Shown here one piece after another: positions 61,434-64,000 of a stretch of DNA of 64,000 bases. Source of the DNA: Gracilinema caldarium DSM 7334 (GTDB lineage: Bacteria > Spirochaetota > Spirochaetia > Treponematales > Breznakiellaceae); assembly GCF_000219725.1 (NCBI RefSeq), contig NC_015732.1, forward strand, positions 868,001 to 932,000, read 5' to 3'. A model generated the notes under the pieces. The model made no database searches. It was not told the origin of the DNA and saw nothing but the letters and a program-made list of their open reading frames with translations. A program made the position numbers and the translations under genes. The first letter of the stretch is position 1; each line of letters starts with the position of its first letter.

Positions 61434-63128
61434 TTATCTCCCCAGGTTTTTCATAGCAAAGGGCAATTTGCCCTGCATGGGAATGCGGCCCAGGAGGGCA
61501 GAAAAGACTGCGATAAAGGACTCCCGGGAATAGCTATACACCGCAATACCGCTGGTATTCCAGGTTACCCGCTGAAGATACACCGGAGACAGGGCTGAAA
61601 TCACAATAACTCGTTTCCCTGAATAGCGGATGCTCTGTAAAAGGTCGACCCCATATCCGTTGGCAAGACAAAAAATGATCGTATCTGCCTGTTTTGCCTG
61701 GGACTGGAAATTGAGCTTATCCTGGGGAGAGCTTTCTTCTGAATAGGAAAATTTAAATCGCTGTGCATTGGGATAGGCCAGGAGACCCACGGACAGGAAA
61801 TCCTCAAAGGAGGCCGCCAATAGCACCTTGCCTGCCTTGCTTGGTTCGAGGGGGCTTGGATCGGTACCCGATACCAGGGTTATGCTTCTTGCTGCCAGGT
61901 CAAGAAAAAAAGCCTTGCCCTGAGGATCAGGGATACGTTTTTTAATTTCATCAGCCTGTGGAAACAGGGGTGGGGCAGTGTCCCCTTTGAGATGGGTGAG
62001 CTTTAGGATCAGGGTCCTGCGGGCTGCATCTCTGACCCGTTCCCGGAACTTAGGTTCCCGTTTCATGGCATCAAGCAGATTGTTCCAAACCGGGTCGGAA
62101 AGGTTCGGGGTTTTAGACATCATCAGGATATCGTTTCCTGCTTCTAGGGCCAGTTTAGCAGCCCGTGAGAGGCTTCCTGCCGGTATGGTGACACCATTCA
62201 TCAATAAATCATCGGTGATAACAAGCCCCTTAAACCCTATGGTTTCTCTCAGAATGGTGGTGATAAACCAGCGACTCAGCGACGCTGGTTCGCTCCCTCC
62301 CCTGGTGTTGGGAAATGCGAGGTGGCCCGTCATAATGGCAGGGATCCCTTCCTTGCTGAGCATACGGTAAGGAAGCAATTCCCGGTTCCACAGGGTCTCA
62401 AAATTGGCCTGGATGTGGGGAAGAATCCCATGGGAATCCAATTCCGTGTCTCCGTGTCCGGGATAATGTTTGGCTGTAGGAATTACCCCGGCCTTTTCCA
62501 GACCCTTTGCAAAGGCGATGCCTAAAATTCCTGCGGTTACAGGGTTATCGCTAAAAGCCCGAGGACCAATCAGAACCGACTGCTGGTTCGTAAACAGATC
62601 CACCGAAGGGGCAAAATTCATATTGATGCCCAGCGCCGCCAGTTCCCGGCCAATATAATACCCGGAAAGATAGGCATCCCGGGGAACCCCAGAGGCACCG
62701 ATGGCCATATTTCCCGGGGTTTCGCTGGTAATGCCCTTTACATGGCGGATCCAGCCACCCTCCTGATCGGTGGCAACGAGGAGAGGGATCTTTTTATCAC
62801 TTTGTTGTGCCGCTTTTTGTAAAACTCCAACGGTGTTGGCCAGCCGGTAGGTGTCTTCGGTATTCCATCCAAAGATTTTTATGCCGCCTATATGCCGTTT
62901 CTGAATCCAGTCTATGATAGCCGGTGAAGGATCAGCGCCTACCCAGCCCAGCATGAAGGTCTGAGCCAGGGCTTCCTCATCGGACATGGCGGCGAGGAGT
63001 TTTTCTGCCAGTTCTTCGGGTTTTCCGGGGCTGTAAAAATGTTCAGCCCCGAAGCCCCGATAGCTTTGCAGTGAGAATAGTACTAGCAGGATTGCAATGA
63101 AAACTTTTTTATATGCTCTCAATATCAC
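61434..63128 (-). CDS. GH3 beta-N-acetylhexosaminidase-like hydrolase, exported
   Basis: 564 residues with a signal peptide (about 1-26). The GH3 catalytic domain shows VATDQEGGWIRH, TAKHYPGHGDTELDSH (the His/Asp dyad specific to NagZ-like enzymes) and nucleophile Asp in GLVITDDLLMNGV. Beyond residue 360 a second domain of the (alpha/beta) GH3-C type follows. NagZ releases GlcNAc from muropeptides or chitin-derived sugars, and export here points to cell-wall or chitin debris outside. The start is GTG 63128, overlapping the trxB stop in a GTGA. Confidence 0.9.
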   Translation of the reverse strand: MILRAYKKVFIAILLVLFSLQSYRGFGAEHFYSPGKPEELAEKLLAAMSDEEALAQTFMLGWVGADPSPAIIDWIQKRHIGGIKIFGWNTEDTYRLANTVGVLQKAAQQSDKKIPLLVATDQEGGWIRHVKGITSETPGNMAIGASGVPRDAYLSGYYIGRELAALGINMNFAPSVDLFTNQQSVLIGPRAFSDNPVTAGILGIAFAKGLEKAGVIPTAKHYPGHGDTELDSHGILPHIQANFETLWNRELLPYRMLSKEGIPAIMTGHLAFPNTRGGSEPASLSRWFITTILRETIGFKGLVITDDLLMNGVTIPAGSLSRAAKLALEAGNDILMMSKTPNLSDPVWNNLLDAMKREPKFRERVRDAARRTLILKLTHLKGDTAPPLFPQADEIKKRIPDPQGKAFFLDLAARSITLVSGTDPSPLEPSKAGKVLLAASFEDFLSVGLLAYPNAQRFKFSYSEESSPQDKLNFQSQAKQADTIIFCLANGYGVDLLQSIRYSGKRVIVISALSPVYLQRVTWNTSGIAVYSYSRESFIAVFSALLGRIPMQGKLPFAMKNLGR

Positions 63129-64000
63129 CGATATGCTTCACCTCTGAGTTCATCAATATACTGGGATGCACAGTGGGCTGCAATAGCCCCTTCTCCGGCG
63201 GCGACGACTACCTGACGGAAGGGGCTAGAGCGGACGTCTCCGGCGGCAAAAAGCCCCTTAATCGATGTTTCCATCCGCTGGTTGGTTACAATATAGCCGG
63301 CTTCGTCCTTTTCAGCCTCAGGGACCAGGTCAGTCTGGGGAATAGAGCCAACAAAAATAAAGACCGCTTCTGTGTTATCCTCATAACGCTCTCCCGTATC
63401 GGTTTGTTCCAGAACCACGGACCGGACCTTGGTGTCCCCTTTAATTTCCACAATCCGGGTATTAAAGTGAACCTGAATGTTTTTATTATGCAGTACCCGA
63501 TCGGCTAGAGCCTTCTGGGCCCGGAAACGGTCCCGCCGGTGTATCATAACGATTTGGTTTGAAAGGTTGGAAAGATACTGTGCTTCGTCGCAGGCCGCGT
63601 CGCCGCCGCCGACCACATACATCTTTTTCCCCTTAAAGAATGGTCCGTCGCAGGTGCCGCAGTAGGAAACGCCGCGGCCCTGAAATTCCATTTCACCGGG
63701 GACTTCCAGGTGCCGGTGTTTGGCTCCCGTTGCAAGAATAACCGCCGGTGCGGTCATCGTATCTCCGGAGCCCAGGTAGGCAGTAAAGAGGTTACCCTGT
63801 TTTTCGAGCTTGGTTACCGTATCATTAACAAATTCAGCACCGAATTTTTCTGCCTGTCGGTGCATGTCCTGGGCAAATTCAAAGCCGCTTTTGGGTTCCA
63901 CATAGCCGGGATAGTTTTCCAGGTGATCAATCAGTAGGGCCTGACCACCCGGGGCCATTTCTTCGATCATAACAGTTCTTAAATTTGCCCGGGCTCCATA
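63125..64000 (-). CDS. trxB: Thioredoxin reductase, 5' end outside the window
   Basis: The reading frame is open to the window edge (residues YGARANLRTV precede the first Met), so the N-terminal FAD-binding GxGxxG lies beyond base 64000. The visible 291 residues include EEMAPGGQALLIDHLENYPG, the redox motif CGTCDG, the NADPH-binding GGGDAACDEAQYLS and the FAD-tail GLFAAGDVRSSPFRQVVVAAGEG. It moves electrons from NADPH to thioredoxin. It is the first visible gene of an operon with a GH3 enzyme and a GNAT protein. Confidence 0.96.
   Translation of the reverse strand, partial: YGARANLRTVMIEEMAPGGQALLIDHLENYPGYVEPKSGFEFAQDMHRQAEKFGAEFVNDTVTKLEKQGNLFTAYLGSGDTMTAPAVILATGAKHRHLEVPGEMEFQGRGVSYCGTCDGPFFKGKKMYVVGGGDAACDEAQYLSNLSNQIVMIHRRDRFRAQKALADRVLHNKNIQVHFNTRIVEIKGDTKVRSVVLEQTDTGERYEDNTEAVFIFVGSIPQTDLVPEAEKDEAGYIVTNQRMETSIKGLFAAGDVRSSPFRQVVVAAGEGAIAAHCASQYIDELRGEAYR

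Noticed and set aside
1-64000. CRISPR arrays, rRNA genes, prophage genes or a replication origin
   Set aside because: No regularly spaced direct repeats, rRNA-like sequence, phage structural genes or DnaA-box clusters were noticed on reading.

Overview
The window looks like a chromosomal stretch from a spirochaete, most likely a free-living or gut-associated Treponema-type organism. This is an inference from content: a CheA/CheR/CheB/CheY/CheW cluster, SpoVG, an L25/Ctc gene beside tRNA-Gln, lipoprotein signal sequences of spirochaetal type, polysaccharide hydrolases (GH10, GH16, GH3, GH65) and several sugar and amino-acid ABC importers. No database was consulted and the species is not fixed. 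About 60 genes fill the window, mostly in head-to-tail operons with 4-base ATGA/GTGA overlaps.

Layout. 1-8.4 kb: housekeeping genes (LytR C-terminal domain protein, rsfS, an Asp/Glu repeat protein, ispE, spoVG, tRNA-Gln, rplY, tilS, ftsH) and a secreted helical-repeat protein with Asp-rich loops. 8.5-10.3 kb: an HtrA-like lipoprotein protease. 10.3-17.5 kb: a chemosensory operon (STAS protein, cheA, cheR, cheB, cheY, cheW, hybrid kinase). Its last gene is interrupted nine codons before its end by a complete insertion sequence (17.5-19.2 kb). 19.3-24.5 kb: lepA facing a DUF115 gene and a PpiD/SurA-like foldase. 24.5-26.2 kb: a decay zone with two frameshifted genes flanking tRNA-Asp and tRNA-Pro, plus an inverted tRNA-like fragment. 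26.3-29.2 kb: aldo-keto reductase, LEA-type protein and a small membrane protein. 29.2-34.9 kb: a complete ribose operon (rbsR-D-A-C-B-K) with promoter and operator. 35-37.3 kb: acyl-ACP thioesterase, then a thioredoxin-like/permease pair. 37.3-41.1 kb: xylanase and beta-glucanase, a hypothetical gene and a DUF362 ferredoxin protein. 41.2-48.7 kb: a disaccharide operon (binding protein, two permeases, LacI regulator, GH65 phosphorylase fused to beta-phosphoglucomutase) with a strong palindromic operator. 48.8-52.7 kb: a membrane histidine kinase, an FKBP lipoprotein and a double NDK-domain protein. 52.7-60.5 kb: livK-H-M-G-F followed directly by proA-B-C. 60.5-64 kb (minus strand): trxB (cut by the window end), a GH3 hexosaminidase and a GNAT acetyltransferase.

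How it works together: plant or microbial polysaccharide is cut outside the cell (GH10, GH16, GH3). Oligosaccharides enter through the LacI-controlled importer and are phosphorolysed by GH65, and the fused mutase makes glucose 6-phosphate. Ribose is handled by rbs, and branched-chain or related amino acids by liv. No ATPase gene accompanies the disaccharide importer, so a shared MsmK/MalK-type ATPase elsewhere is expected.

The most notable patterns are these. Several genes have a -10 box only 6-8 bases before the ATG and no Shine-Dalgarno, which suggests leaderless mRNAs. The insertion sequence sits in the kinase gene with a recoverable original 3' end. CheA carries MshEN-like repeats and is translationally coupled to a STAS protein. 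Also of note are the GH65-mutase fusion with its operator and the NDK gene duplication.
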